A DNA stretch of 64,000 nucleotides from Persicobacter psychrovividus (lineage in GTDB: Bacteria > Bacteroidota > Bacteroidia > Cytophagales > Cyclobacteriaceae): contig NZ_AP025292.1 of assembly GCF_036492425.1 (NCBI RefSeq), positions 2,914,001-2,978,000 on the forward strand. The letters are read 5' to 3'. The position numbers and the translations under genes are program-made. The number at the start of each line of letters is the position of its first letter. Position 1 is the stretch's first letter. The notes beneath the pieces are model-generated. The model saw only the letters and a program-made list of their open reading frames with translations, ran no database searches and was not told the origin of the DNA. Shown piece after piece: positions 43,170 through 52,227 of the stretch.

Positions 43170-44747
43170 TTATGCGTATCTTTTAGCTACATCCAAAGCG
43201 ATCGTCTTCAAACCACCTGTAACATCGTCAGACAATTTACCTGCTTTAAGTCCGTTAAGAACGTCAGGGTTTTGCTCACGAAGTGTAGTCAAGAAATCTG
43301 CTTCGAATTCTTTTACTTTATCAACAGGAACTTTATCCAAGTATCCTTTAGTAGAAGCGAAGATAATTGCTACCTGATCTTCCACACGCATTGGCTGATA
43401 TTGCCCTTGCTTCAAGATTTCCTGGTTACGACGACCACGCTCGATCACCAATTTCGTTGCTGCATCCAAATCTGAACCGAATTTTGCGAAGGCTTCCAAC
43501 TCACGGAACTGCGCCAAATCCAACTTCAATGTACCTGCGATTTTCTTCATCGACTTGATCTGAGCGTTACCACCTACACGAGATACCGAGATACCTACGT
43601 TGATCGCTGGACGCAAACCAGAGTTAAACAAGTTGGTTTCCAAGAAAATCTGACCATCCGTAATAGAAATCACGTTCGTTGGGATATATGCCGAAACATC
43701 ACCCGCTTGTGTTTCAATAATTGGAAGGGCAGTCAATGAACCACCACCTTTTACCATACCTTGAAGGTCAGCAGGCAAATCGTTCATTTTCTCTGCTACC
43801 GAAGTGTTGGAGTTCAACTTCGCTGCACGCTCTAACAAACGTGAGTGAAGGTAGAATACATCACCAGGATAAGCCTCACGCCCTGGAGGACGACGAAGCA
43901 ACAAAGACACCTCACGGTATGCTACCGCTTGTTTAGACAAATCATCATAAACTACCAATGCTGGACGTCCTGTATCGCGGAAGAATTCCCCGATAGCAGC
44001 ACCTGCGAATGGAGCGTAGAACTGCATAGGTGCTGGATCAGAAGCAGGAGAAGCCACTACTACAGTGTATTCCATTGCGCCATGTTTCTCCAATGCCTGT
44101 ACGATATTGGCTACCGTAGAAGCTTTTTGACCAATCGCCACGTAAATACAGAATACAGGCTCGCCTGCTTCGAAGAATTCACGTTGGTTAATGATTGTAT
44201 CAATCGCTACCGCAGTTTTACCTGTCTGACGGTCACCAATGATCAACTCACGCTGACCACGACCTACTGGTGTCATTGCATCAACGGCTTTCAAACCTGT
44301 TTGCAATGGCTCAGTTACTGGCTCACGGAAAATTACACCAGGAGCTTTACGCTCCAAAGGCATATTGTATGTTTTTCCAGCGATGGGGCCTTTACCATCA
44401 ATAGGCTCACCCAACATGTTCACTACACGACCTACCATGCCTTCCCCAACAGGGACAGAACCGATACGGCCAGTACGGCGTACATTATCACCTTCTTTTA
44501 CACCTGTAGAATTACCGAAAAGTACGGCTCCTACGTTATCCTCTTCAAGGTTCAATACCAATGCCTCGGTGCCGTTTTCAAATTCGATCAACTCACCAGC
44601 CTGTGCCTTGGTCAAACCATATATACGAGCTACACCATCTCCTACTTGAAGGACGGTACCTACCTCTTCGAGTTCTGCTTCAGATTTGAAGTTAGATAAT
44701 TGATCTCGAAGAATTGCCGAAACCTCATCTGGTCTTACTTCAGCCAT
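43170..44747 (-). CDS. atpA: ATP synthase F1 subunit alpha
   Basis: The alpha subunit carries the non-catalytic nucleotide sites of F1. The 525-residue protein has the N-terminal beta-barrel, the P-loop GDRQTGKT at about residue 172, and the family signature [14 protein letters not shown]. The DELSEED-like C-terminal helices are present. Length is normal. It lies between atpH and atpG with gaps of 37 and 61 bases. Confidence 0.97.
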   Translation of the reverse strand: MAEVRPDEVSAILRDQLSNFKSEAELEEVGTVLQVGDGVARIYGLTKAQAGELIEFENGTEALVLNLEEDNVGAVLFGNSTGVKEGDNVRRTGRIGSVPVGEGMVGRVVNMLGEPIDGKGPIAGKTYNMPLERKAPGVIFREPVTEPLQTGLKAVDAMTPVGRGQRELIIGDRQTGKTAVAIDTIINQREFFEAGEPVFCIYVAIGQKASTVANIVQALEKHGAMEYTVVVASPASDPAPMQFYAPFAGAAIGEFFRDTGRPALVVYDDLSKQAVAYREVSLLLRRPPGREAYPGDVFYLHSRLLERAAKLNSNTSVAEKMNDLPADLQGMVKGGGSLTALPIIETQAGDVSAYIPTNVISITDGQIFLETNLFNSGLRPAINVGISVSRVGGNAQIKSMKKIAGTLKLDLAQFRELEAFAKFGSDLDAATKLVIERGRRNQEILKQGQYQPMRVEDQVAIIFASTKGYLDKVPVDKVKEFEADFLTTLREQNPDVLNGLKAGKLSDDVTGGLKTIALDVAKRYA

Positions 44748-44784
44748 TATTACTCTAAATTATAGTTCCTAAATATTATATGAA

Positions 44785-45330
44785 TTAGACTTTAGCCGTC
44801 AGGCTCTGTCTGAGTTTGGTCAATCGGTTTTTCACTGAATTATCGATCATCTGATCTCCAATTCGGAAAATATAACCGCCGATCAGGGCAGGGTTAACCG
44901 CTGCCTCCAATTGAACCGCCTTAGCGCCAGTACGGGCAAGGGCTATTTGTTCAAATTGGCTGAATTGTTCCGCATCCAATTGGAAGGTGGTCTCAAGGTG
45001 TGCCTTGATAATCCCATTCTTCTCATTGTAGCGAGCTTCAAAGCTGTCTGCTATGGAACGAATATGGTCAATTCGCTTTTTGTCATTAACCACTTGAAGG
45101 AATCTCAGTGTTAAATCTGAAACTTTACCCTCAAATATCGCCTTGACAATCTCCCATTTTTTGGAAATGTCAATGATAGGGTTCTTAAGCATTAAGGTAA
45201 ATTCGCGATTTTGCTCGCATACTTCCTCGATCAGCTTAAAATCCTGACTTGTCTGTTCCAAAGTGCCTTTTTCTGAAGCCAATTCAAAGATGGACTTCGC
45301 ATATCTTGATGCGACTTTGATATCTGACAT
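44785..45330 (-). CDS. atpH: ATP synthase F1 subunit delta
   Basis: The delta subunit caps F1 and links it to the b stalk. The 181-residue protein has the family pattern: N-terminal VASRYAKSIFELASEKG, middle LTLRFLQVVNDKKRIDHI, and C-terminal AAVNPALIGGYIFRIGDQMID. It starts two bases after the atpF stop, so translation is coupled. Confidence 0.94.
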   Translation of the reverse strand: MSDIKVASRYAKSIFELASEKGTLEQTSQDFKLIEEVCEQNREFTLMLKNPIIDISKKWEIVKAIFEGKVSDLTLRFLQVVNDKKRIDHIRSIADSFEARYNEKNGIIKAHLETTFQLDAEQFSQFEQIALARTGAKAVQLEAAVNPALIGGYIFRIGDQMIDNSVKNRLTKLRQSLTAKV

Positions 45331-45332
45331 AA

Positions 45333-45827
45333 TTAGCTAATTTTCAGGTCACTTACGTAACGGTCCACCAATGCCTTTTGTGCTTCTTGAGAAGCTAACT
45401 TCTCGCGCAAAATTACTTCGGCAACCTCTACAGAAAACTCTGCAACTTGATTTTTAACTTCTGCCAGTGCAGCTCTTTTCTCTGCAGCAATTGCAGCCTG
45501 AGCGTCTGCAATCATTTTATCGGCTATTTGCTGAGCATCAGCTTTCGCTTCTTCTTTGACTTTATTAGCGGCAGTTTGTGCAGCAGCAACGATTTTCTCG
45601 CGCTCCTTGCGTGCCTCTTCAATCAATTTGGCATTTCCAGCTTGAAGGTTTTTCATTTCCTCCTTTGCTTTATCTGCAGCAGCTAAAGCATCCTCGATTG
45701 CTGACTCACGATCCTTAACACCTTTAAGGATAGGTTTCCATGCAAATTTACCAAGAATAATTAACAGCGCTACAAATACTAAGATTTGCCAAATTATAAG
45801 CCCAATTCCAGGGGTTATTAAATCCAT
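45333..45827 (-). CDS. atpF: ATP synthase F0 subunit b
   Basis: The b subunit is the peripheral stalk. A single N-terminal helix (GLIIWQILVFVALLIILGKFAW) leads to a long Ala/Lys/Glu coiled coil (about residues 35-160). The 164-residue length is normal. It lies 73 bases after atpE and two bases before atpH. Confidence 0.94.
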   Translation of the reverse strand: MDLITPGIGLIIWQILVFVALLIILGKFAWKPILKGVKDRESAIEDALAAADKAKEEMKNLQAGNAKLIEEARKEREKIVAAAQTAANKVKEEAKADAQQIADKMIADAQAAIAAEKRAALAEVKNQVAEFSVEVAEVILREKLASQEAQKALVDRYVSDLKIS

Positions 45828-45900
45828 TTGCTTCTAATTTTTGTTGTTTTGAAAAAGCCACCTGAAGCCTACCGCTCCAAGTGACTTTAGAAAGATGTGA

Positions 45901-46152
<252 letters not shown>

Positions 46153-46219
46153 TTATTTAGAGTTAAACAAAAGGATTTTCTTATATTCTTTGTGAAATTA
46201 ATCCTCGAAATGTAATTCA

Positions 46220-47260
46220 TTAATGATGTGCTTCCTCCATGGCAATGCCGATGAAGATAGCGGAAAGCAATGCAAAAACATATGCTTGGATGAAAGCTAC
46301 AAGAATCTCAAGTAACATCATCATGGTTGCGATCGATGAAGAAACAACTCCAACTGTTACACTCTTAAAGATAAAAGCAAAACTGATCAAAACCAAAATC
46401 ATAATGTGTCCTGCCGTGATATTGGCAAAAAGACGTACCGTCAATGCAAATGGCTTAGTGAAGATACCAATAAATTCAATTGGAATCATCATCGGCTTCA
46501 ATGCTAATGGCACCGGAGGATTAAAAATGTGACTCCAGTAGGGCTTTTTGGCGCTAATGGTCGTCACGATGAAGGTAAATACCGCTAATGTAACGGTTAC
46601 CGCAATGTTTCCTGTCAAGTTCGCTGCCCCTGGAAGTAATCCCAAAAGGTTATTGAACAAGATGAAGAAGAACAACGTGAGATGGTAGTTCATGAAACGG
46701 TCTGCATCTTTCTCGCCAATATTTGGCACCACAATATCATCGCGAACGAATAATATCAGTGGCTCAAGAAAGGATACCAACCCTTTCGGAGCTTTTACCT
46801 TGCCGTCTTTTGTCTTGTATCCTTTTGAGATAGACAAAAATACTGCCAAGAGTAAAACTACCGACAACAACATTGAAGCAACGTTCTTTGTGATCGAAAG
46901 ATCAAGAACAGGCTTACCTTCTAAAGTAATGTGACCGTGCTCGATCTCATACCCATTGTAAGCAACTTCCTCGTGTTGATCGTTGTAAAAATTGGAAGAG
47001 GAAAAAACTTCCAATCCCTTGTCTTTAGAGTACACAATCACCGGAAGGTAGAGTGTCCCATAGGGCCCGTCAAAGAAGTGCCACTCATGTGCATCTAAGA
47101 TATGATGGAAAATAGTCTCCTTAGCGTTGAACTCTTTTTCCTCATTCTGTGCTGAATGACCTCCGCTATCGGCTGCCCAAGCTGTTCCTGTAAACAAGGT
47201 CATAAAAACCATCGTACAAGCTAACAGCCAACGTAAACGTTTAAACCTTGTAGCGTTCAT
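46220..47260 (-). CDS. atpB: ATP synthase F0 subunit a
   Basis: The a subunit forms the half-channels that pass ions to the c ring. The 346-residue protein has an N-terminal signal-type segment (LLACTMVFMTLFTGTAWA) and an extra polar periplasmic region of about 110 residues before the membrane core, a feature seen in Bacteroidota. The essential Arg is in ALTVRLFANITAGH. It overlaps the AtpI-like gene by four bases (ATGA). Confidence 0.94.
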   Translation of the reverse strand: MNATRFKRLRWLLACTMVFMTLFTGTAWAADSGGHSAQNEEKEFNAKETIFHHILDAHEWHFFDGPYGTLYLPVIVYSKDKGLEVFSSSNFYNDQHEEVAYNGYEIEHGHITLEGKPVLDLSITKNVASMLLSVVLLLAVFLSISKGYKTKDGKVKAPKGLVSFLEPLILFVRDDIVVPNIGEKDADRFMNYHLTLFFFILFNNLLGLLPGAANLTGNIAVTVTLAVFTFIVTTISAKKPYWSHIFNPPVPLALKPMMIPIEFIGIFTKPFALTVRLFANITAGHIMILVLISFAFIFKSVTVGVVSSSIATMMMLLEILVAFIQAYVFALLSAIFIGIAMEEAHH

Positions 47261-47649
47261 TTATTTGAATTTTTTGAAATGCGACGAAATGTAGTTAATA
47301 AACTGTAAATTTCAAACCATAGGAATGACAAATAAAGAATCCCGAAGCTCAACATGAAGCTTTTTGCGTTTTCCTTATCAATATATATGAAATATGTAAC
47401 CGCTGCCAAAGCACCGAAAACACGTAAAACCATTGACGAAAAGAAGCCTCCGATAAAATCTTCTTCGGGTAAGCGGAACAAAATCCGAATGTTCATGTAG
47501 TTTAGGCTGAACATGATAGCTACCAAAATCAAGGATTGGTCATGGAAATAAGGAATGTCAAAAATTTTGATTAAAAAGAATAACAACCCCAACACAACCG
47601 AAAAATACACCAACCTCAGCATCGAGGCTCTTTCCGCTTCTTTTTTCAT
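47257..47649 (-). CDS. AtpI-like four-helix membrane protein
   Basis: This 130-residue protein with four hydrophobic helices lies between atpZ and atpB. It overlaps both neighbours by four bases, so it is translated with them. Position and topology suggest an AtpI-type assembly factor for the c ring, but sequence similarity to AtpI is weak and I do not give it a symbol. The basic N-terminus MKKEAERASMLRL and tail RRISKNSNK flank the helices. Confidence 0.65.
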   Translation of the reverse strand: MKKEAERASMLRLVYFSVVLGLLFFLIKIFDIPYFHDQSLILVAIMFSLNYMNIRILFRLPEEDFIGGFFSSMVLRVFGALAAVTYFIYIDKENAKSFMLSFGILYLSFLWFEIYSLLTTFRRISKNSNK

Positions 47650-47900
47650 TTATTCAAATTTTTTACTTGAGCGATAATGTAGGCCATCGAGCCAATCACG
47701 CCAAAAAATGTCCCTCCGATAAGCCAAAGTTGTGAATCACTGCCCAAGAAATGGCCAATTTGTTTGCCCACCCAATACCCAGCCAGGATATAAACGACCA
47801 TTTGCAGGCCCATACCCGAAAATCGGACAAAACTTTTAAGCGGGCTTGCTGATTTTCCCTTCTTTGGACTCAACTCCGGATCTTGTTTTTGATTGTTCAT
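47646..47900 (-). CDS. atpZ: AtpZ/AtpI family protein
   Basis: This 84-residue protein has two helices, with the AtpZ family pattern FVRFSGMGLQMVVYILAGYWVGKQIG and a second helix LWLIGGTFFGVIGSMAYII. AtpZ proteins are linked with F-type ATP synthase assembly and sometimes magnesium handling. Its 5' end overlaps the end of the bactofilin gene by 65 bases in another frame; the conserved part begins after the overlap. Confidence 0.8.
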   Translation of the reverse strand: MNNQKQDPELSPKKGKSASPLKSFVRFSGMGLQMVVYILAGYWVGKQIGHFLGSDSQLWLIGGTFFGVIGSMAYIIAQVKNLNK

Positions 47901-48273
47901 CTTTCTTCACATTAGACATTTGACAAGAACCATTAAATTGCGCTCCCGATTCTACGATCATTTTATTTGTTAGAATATCTCCTTCAATACGCGCAGTTGG
48001 CTTCAGCACCAAAACATCACTCACCTCTACACGACCTGTAATCAAGCCTTCGACCTCAGCAATCTGAGCAATAACATTACCGTCAACTTTTGCTGACTGC
48101 CCCATCACTACTTTTGATTTACAGGTGATGTTACCCGTTAAAGTGCCTTCAATACGAATATTCCCAGAGGTTTCTACATCTCCACGAATAACAGTTCCCA
48201 TACCAATATGGTTAGATGAATTACTAATTGCCTCTACTGCAGCCACTTTTTCTTGATTTTTATTTCCGAACAT
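47836..48273 (-). CDS. bactofilin (polymer-forming cytoskeletal protein)
   Basis: Bactofilins assemble without nucleotide into filaments at the membrane and guide cell-wall enzymes. This 145-residue protein has the central right-handed beta-helix core (GTVIRGDVETSGNIRIEGTL, KVDGNVIAQIAEVEGLITG, ARIEGDILTNKMIVESGAQF) between short disordered ends. The charged tail (KKDEQSKTRSGVESKEGK) is encoded where it overlaps atpZ. It follows the M23 peptidase gene, the usual bactofilin partner. Confidence 0.9.
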   Translation of the reverse strand: MFGNKNQEKVAAVEAISNSSNHIGMGTVIRGDVETSGNIRIEGTLTGNITCKSKVVMGQSAKVDGNVIAQIAEVEGLITGRVEVSDVLVLKPTARIEGDILTNKMIVESGAQFNGSCQMSNVKKDEQSKTRSGVESKEGKISKPA

Positions 48274-48385
48274 ATTGTTATTTTTTTAACCCACAAGGGC
48301 AGAGATGCGCCTACGAACCGTGATTTTTTGGCGACACCTCAAAGTTGAAGTTATATCTTTGAGTACTTAGTTAAAAGTAGGCATT

Positions 48386-49240
48386 TTAAAAAGCGATAAA
48401 ATCCACTGGATTGGCCGCATGGCCATTCAGCCAGATTTCAAAGTGCAAATGTGGCCCAGTGGTCAGTTCTCCGCTGTTCCCCATAATTGCTATAATATCT
48501 CCCGCCTGAACATGTTGGCCTTCCGTGGCCAAAAGGGCGGCATTGTGTTTATATACTGAAATCATATTGTTGGAATGCTGAACCAAAAGCACATTGCCCG
48601 TGGCTTGCGTCCAGGTTGCCATTAATACCGTGCCATCTGCCACCGCCTTAATGGGTTCATCTTTTTTAGCAACAATATCGACACCGAAATGGTCTTTGGC
48701 AGGATCAAACCCACCTGAAAGCATTCCATCTGCAGGTTTAAAGAACGACATCTCCGAAAGGGGGCCTTCCCCGACATTGCCCTCAATATCATCCAGTGAT
48801 ACATTGGCAAAATCAGCTCTGAATGCCGAATCAATCGCCGCTTGCTTCGTCAGGTCTTTCTCCTTAATCACCGCCTGCAGTTCCTCCCGTTCTTCTTCCT
48901 CCGCTTTTCCATCCACCCCAGCAAGAATATCTTCTACATTACGCATGAACATATCCCTGCGGACCATGGCCATTTGCAAAGAATCCACTTTCGTTCGAAG
49001 TTCGATCAATGTTCTATCCTGCTGAGTTTGAACAAAGGTAGGATCAAACCACTGGCTTAAAATTGTCTTCGATAAAAACAGACTGACGGTAAACATCAAT
49101 GAAAGGGACACAAAAAGCAGCATCATTACCCTGCCAGGGGTAAATATCAAATTGGTTTTTTCTTCCAGATTTCCTTCCGACCTAACAATTAATGAATAAC
49201 GGGTATTCAGCCAATGGCTTATTTTCTTCTTCTTTTCCAC
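48386..49240 (-). CDS. M23 family metallopeptidase
   Basis: This 284-residue inner-membrane-anchored peptidase has one N-terminal helix (VMMLLFVSLSLMFTVSLFL), a coiled-coil segment at about 80-140, and a LytM domain near the C-terminus. Zinc ligands are visible in HFGVDIV and HLHFEIW. Such enzymes cut peptidoglycan cross-bridges, or regulate other cutters. It is transcribed with the downstream bactofilin, as in many bacteria, and the unit then runs into the ATP synthase genes. Confidence 0.9.
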   Translation of the reverse strand: MEKKKKISHWLNTRYSLIVRSEGNLEEKTNLIFTPGRVMMLLFVSLSLMFTVSLFLSKTILSQWFDPTFVQTQQDRTLIELRTKVDSLQMAMVRRDMFMRNVEDILAGVDGKAEEEEREELQAVIKEKDLTKQAAIDSAFRADFANVSLDDIEGNVGEGPLSEMSFFKPADGMLSGGFDPAKDHFGVDIVAKKDEPIKAVADGTVLMATWTQATGNVLLVQHSNNMISVYKHNAALLATEGQHVQAGDIIAIMGNSGELTTGPHLHFEIWLNGHAANPVDFIAF

Positions 49241-49540
49241 AAGATTGATATTGTCCTACACAAAAATAGGAGGAAAAAATTATTTACTTGTTAAAATTAA
49301 TCTTAAAATTACATACTTTTCTCTGATTGCCTTGCAAGTAAAAAGCTTTTCTGCTCGCCGTCCAATCCTTGAATTCATAATTTCGATTTTTTCTTAGAAC
49401 AAACACCATCAATTTCCAAAAAAGATTCTTGCGGAATCTCAATAAAACCTTATTTTGATCTCATATAACGCAATATTTTGGGAAAAATTACCGACTTTTG
49501 GAACTTTGGTGCTTTAATCTTTTTGCTGAATAAGTGTCTT
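49241..49540. other. divergent promoter region between M23 peptidase and porW
   Basis: It contains AT-rich sequence only. On the minus strand TATTTTTG (49261-49268) matches a -7 box for the M23-bactofilin-ATP synthase block, without a clean -33. No RNA gene or ORF is convincing. Confidence 0.45.
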
Positions 49541-52192
49541 ATGCCCAACGCAAGATATATATTACTTTTCATCTGTTTTTGCCTCTGCTCCTGTGCTTCT
49601 GAAAAAAAGAAAAAAGGAGGTTCCCTGTATCAGAACATGGCCGCTCATTACAATGGTTATTTTTATGCCAATGAGGAAATGAAAGCCATTGACCAGGCCT
49701 TATGGGATGCGAATCCAGATAATTTCAATGACTTTCTTCATGTGCTGCCAACCGTTGACAGTACCTTTGCCAAAGCCAATCAGGAAAAACTGGATGAGGT
49801 CATTAAGATGGCCTCTTTAGCGATTCAACGCCACCCCGGTAGTGCCTGGGAATTCGACAGCTATTACCTGGTAGGTCGTGCCCGAGCTTATGCAGAAGAT
49901 TACCCGAATGCATTCGACACCTTCAAATTTGTAAATACCAAAAGCAAAGATGACGATGTGCGGCACCAAACCCTTGTGGCTTTAATGCGCGCTTTCACCG
50001 ATCATCAGGAATACAATAATGCCATCGCCGTGAATGATTTTATCCGCAAGGAGAAACTCAATAAACGCAACAGCATGAATTGGTACTTGACGCAGGCCCA
50101 CCTGTACCAACAACTTTCCGACAAGGATAAAGTCGTTCGTAGTCTTGAATTGGCCATTCCCTTGATGAGTCGAAAAGATCGGAAAGCCCGTATTTACTTT
50201 CTTCTCGGACAATTGTATCAGTCGCTGCAATTCGATGCCCTTGCCTACGATAATTATCGCAACGTACTGAAGAGTAACCCAAGCTACGAATTGTCCTTTT
50301 ATGCCAAGCTCAACATGGCACAGGTAACAGAACTGACCAAAGCTTCTGATGTTAAAAGGGTTCGAAAATACTTTAAAAAACTGCTCAGGGATCAGAAAAA
50401 TATCGATTTCAAAGATAAAATTTTCTATGAACTCGGGGCTTTTGAAGAAAAACAAGACAACCTCAACGAGGCCGTAACAGCCTATAAGACTTCCGTTTAT
50501 CAACCCACCAAGGACCCACGCCAAAAAGGCTACACTTATTGGGCATTGGGAAAAATCTACTACGATAAAATCAAAGATTATCACCTTGCCAAGGCTTATT
50601 ATGACAGTACAATTTCTGCCATGCCACAAACAGACCCCAATTACGCTCCGATCGCCGTTAGGCAGGAAGTACTGGGCAGGTTTGTGAAATACCACGACAT
50701 GGTGACGATTCAAGATTCCCTTTTAGCCCTTTCCGCAAAAGACACCCTTGAAATTGCAGGTGTGCTGAATGCTATTCTGGATGAGGAGGACCGCGTAGCG
50801 GAAGAAAAAGCAAAAGAGGAACGCCGACAACAACGTAAGGAAAAAGCACTCAGTGGAAATGCGGGCGGTGGATTTACTGGTGGCACAGACGGCAGCTTCA
50901 ATGGGGACGGAAATTTCGGCCCACCACCATTAAATGGTGGTAAGTGGTATTTTTACGACCCATCGGCAATTGCAAGAGGCAAAAGTGTTTTTATCAGCAA
51001 CTGGGGCCAACGCCCATTAGTAGATCATTGGCGATTGGCTTCGAAAATGCAGAAATCCGATGCCGAGCAAGAGGAGCCTGAAGAAGATGAAACCCTCACC
51101 CTTGGAGAAGCTACTGGAGAAGGTAACCAGCCCAAGGAGGATGAAAACAGCCCATCGGATGCGGAGGCGCAACTCGATAGCAGATCCAACAGATACACCG
51201 CCATGTACAACCAAATCCCTTTTGCGGAAACAGCGAAGCAAGCGGCTTTGGCACAAGTAGAGGAAGGTTTGTTTGAACTCGGTAAGATTTATCATTTTGA
51301 ACTGTATGAAGAGCAAAATGCCATCGACCGATTCGAGGAACATCTCGAGCGATTTGAGAATTCTGAACAACGCCCAGAAATACTGTACACCTTATATCTG
51401 ATCTATCAGAAATTAAAGGACCCGAAGATGAAGGCGATGGCTGATGAGTTGGTACAAAAATACCCTAAAACCCTTTACGCCAAATTGATCCTCAACCCAA
51501 ATTATCGTGAAGAAAGTAATCTGGCGACTGAAAAGCTTAAAAAAGCTTATCAGGAAGCTTATCAGTGGTATGAACTGGACAGCCTTAAAGAAGTACGGAA
51601 GATTACGGACCCTGCCATTCAGCAATTCCCTGACCTGCCATTTACAGATCAACTGCGGGTATTGAACATCCTTGTTGATGGAAAAACCTATGGCGCCGAC
51701 AAGTATGAAATGGAACTGCAGAAGTTTTTGGACAATTACCCAGAAAGCAGCATGCATGCCTATGCGCAGAAATTACTGGATGCCGCACAAAACTTTAAAA
51801 ATAAAGAAAGCAAGAAAAAAGCGGTGGCATACATTCCGTATTTTGAGCAGGAGCACCTATTTGTACTGATCTATCCGAATGAAAAGCAGTATGTAAATGC
51901 TATTCCAGCACTTTTGAAATCATTCATTGAAGAGGAATTCCGCTATAATCAGCTCAATACGGGTAACCTTGAGTTCAGTAAAGAATATGCCATGATTATC
52001 GTTTCCAAATTTGAAACCAAGGAAGAAGCGATGCAGTTTTATGAAACATTTAATGGAGAAAAATCCCCTTTAAAAAGGGTTGCTGGTGTTAAAATTCATA
52101 ATTTTGCGATCACAAATGATAACTTCCAAATATTTTATAAAAATAAGGCATTGAAGTTGTACGAAAAATTCTTTATTGAACACTATAAATAA
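49541..52192 (+). CDS. porW: T9SS lipoprotein PorW/SprE (TPR protein)
   Basis: This 883-residue lipoprotein has a signal peptide ending in the lipobox CSCA near residue 18. TPR-type helical repeats cover about residues 60-400. A Gly/Asn-rich low-complexity link (about 440-480) follows, then the conserved block GGKWYFYDPSAIARGK ... FISNWGQRPLVDHWR, and a C-terminal TPR array with an end domain. This order is that of PorW (P. gingivalis) and SprE (Flavobacterium johnsoniae), essential for T9SS. An acidic Glu/Asp-rich insert is at about 510-550. The reading frame starts earlier at 49478, but ATG at 49541 gives the signal. Confidence 0.82.
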   Translation: MPNARYILLFICFCLCSCASEKKKKGGSLYQNMAAHYNGYFYANEEMKAIDQALWDANPDNFNDFLHVLPTVDSTFAKANQEKLDEVIKMASLAIQRHPGSAWEFDSYYLVGRARAYAEDYPNAFDTFKFVNTKSKDDDVRHQTLVALMRAFTDHQEYNNAIAVNDFIRKEKLNKRNSMNWYLTQAHLYQQLSDKDKVVRSLELAIPLMSRKDRKARIYFLLGQLYQSLQFDALAYDNYRNVLKSNPSYELSFYAKLNMAQVTELTKASDVKRVRKYFKKLLRDQKNIDFKDKIFYELGAFEEKQDNLNEAVTAYKTSVYQPTKDPRQKGYTYWALGKIYYDKIKDYHLAKAYYDSTISAMPQTDPNYAPIAVRQEVLGRFVKYHDMVTIQDSLLALSAKDTLEIAGVLNAILDEEDRVAEEKAKEERRQQRKEKALSGNAGGGFTGGTDGSFNGDGNFGPPPLNGGKWYFYDPSAIARGKSVFISNWGQRPLVDHWRLASKMQKSDAEQEEPEEDETLTLGEATGEGNQPKEDENSPSDAEAQLDSRSNRYTAMYNQIPFAETAKQAALAQVEEGLFELGKIYHFELYEEQNAIDRFEEHLERFENSEQRPEILYTLYLIYQKLKDPKMKAMADELVQKYPKTLYAKLILNPNYREESNLATEKLKKAYQEAYQWYELDSLKEVRKITDPAIQQFPDLPFTDQLRVLNILVDGKTYGADKYEMELQKFLDNYPESSMHAYAQKLLDAAQNFKNKESKKKAVAYIPYFEQEHLFVLIYPNEKQYVNAIPALLKSFIEEEFRYNQLNTGNLEFSKEYAMIIVSKFETKEEAMQFYETFNGEKSPLKRVAGVKIHNFAITNDNFQIFYKNKALKLYEKFFIEHYK

Positions 52193-52227
52193 GCTTTTTG
52201 CATTCGGCAATTAATTAACCATTTTCC

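Noticed and set aside
43845-44699. A 284-codon open frame antisense to atpA
   Set aside because: It lies wholly inside the conserved atpA gene and has biased, cysteine- and tyrosine-rich composition typical of shadow frames.
49982-50713. A 243-codon minus-strand frame opposite porW
   Set aside because: It lies within a well-supported TPR protein and shows no family pattern.
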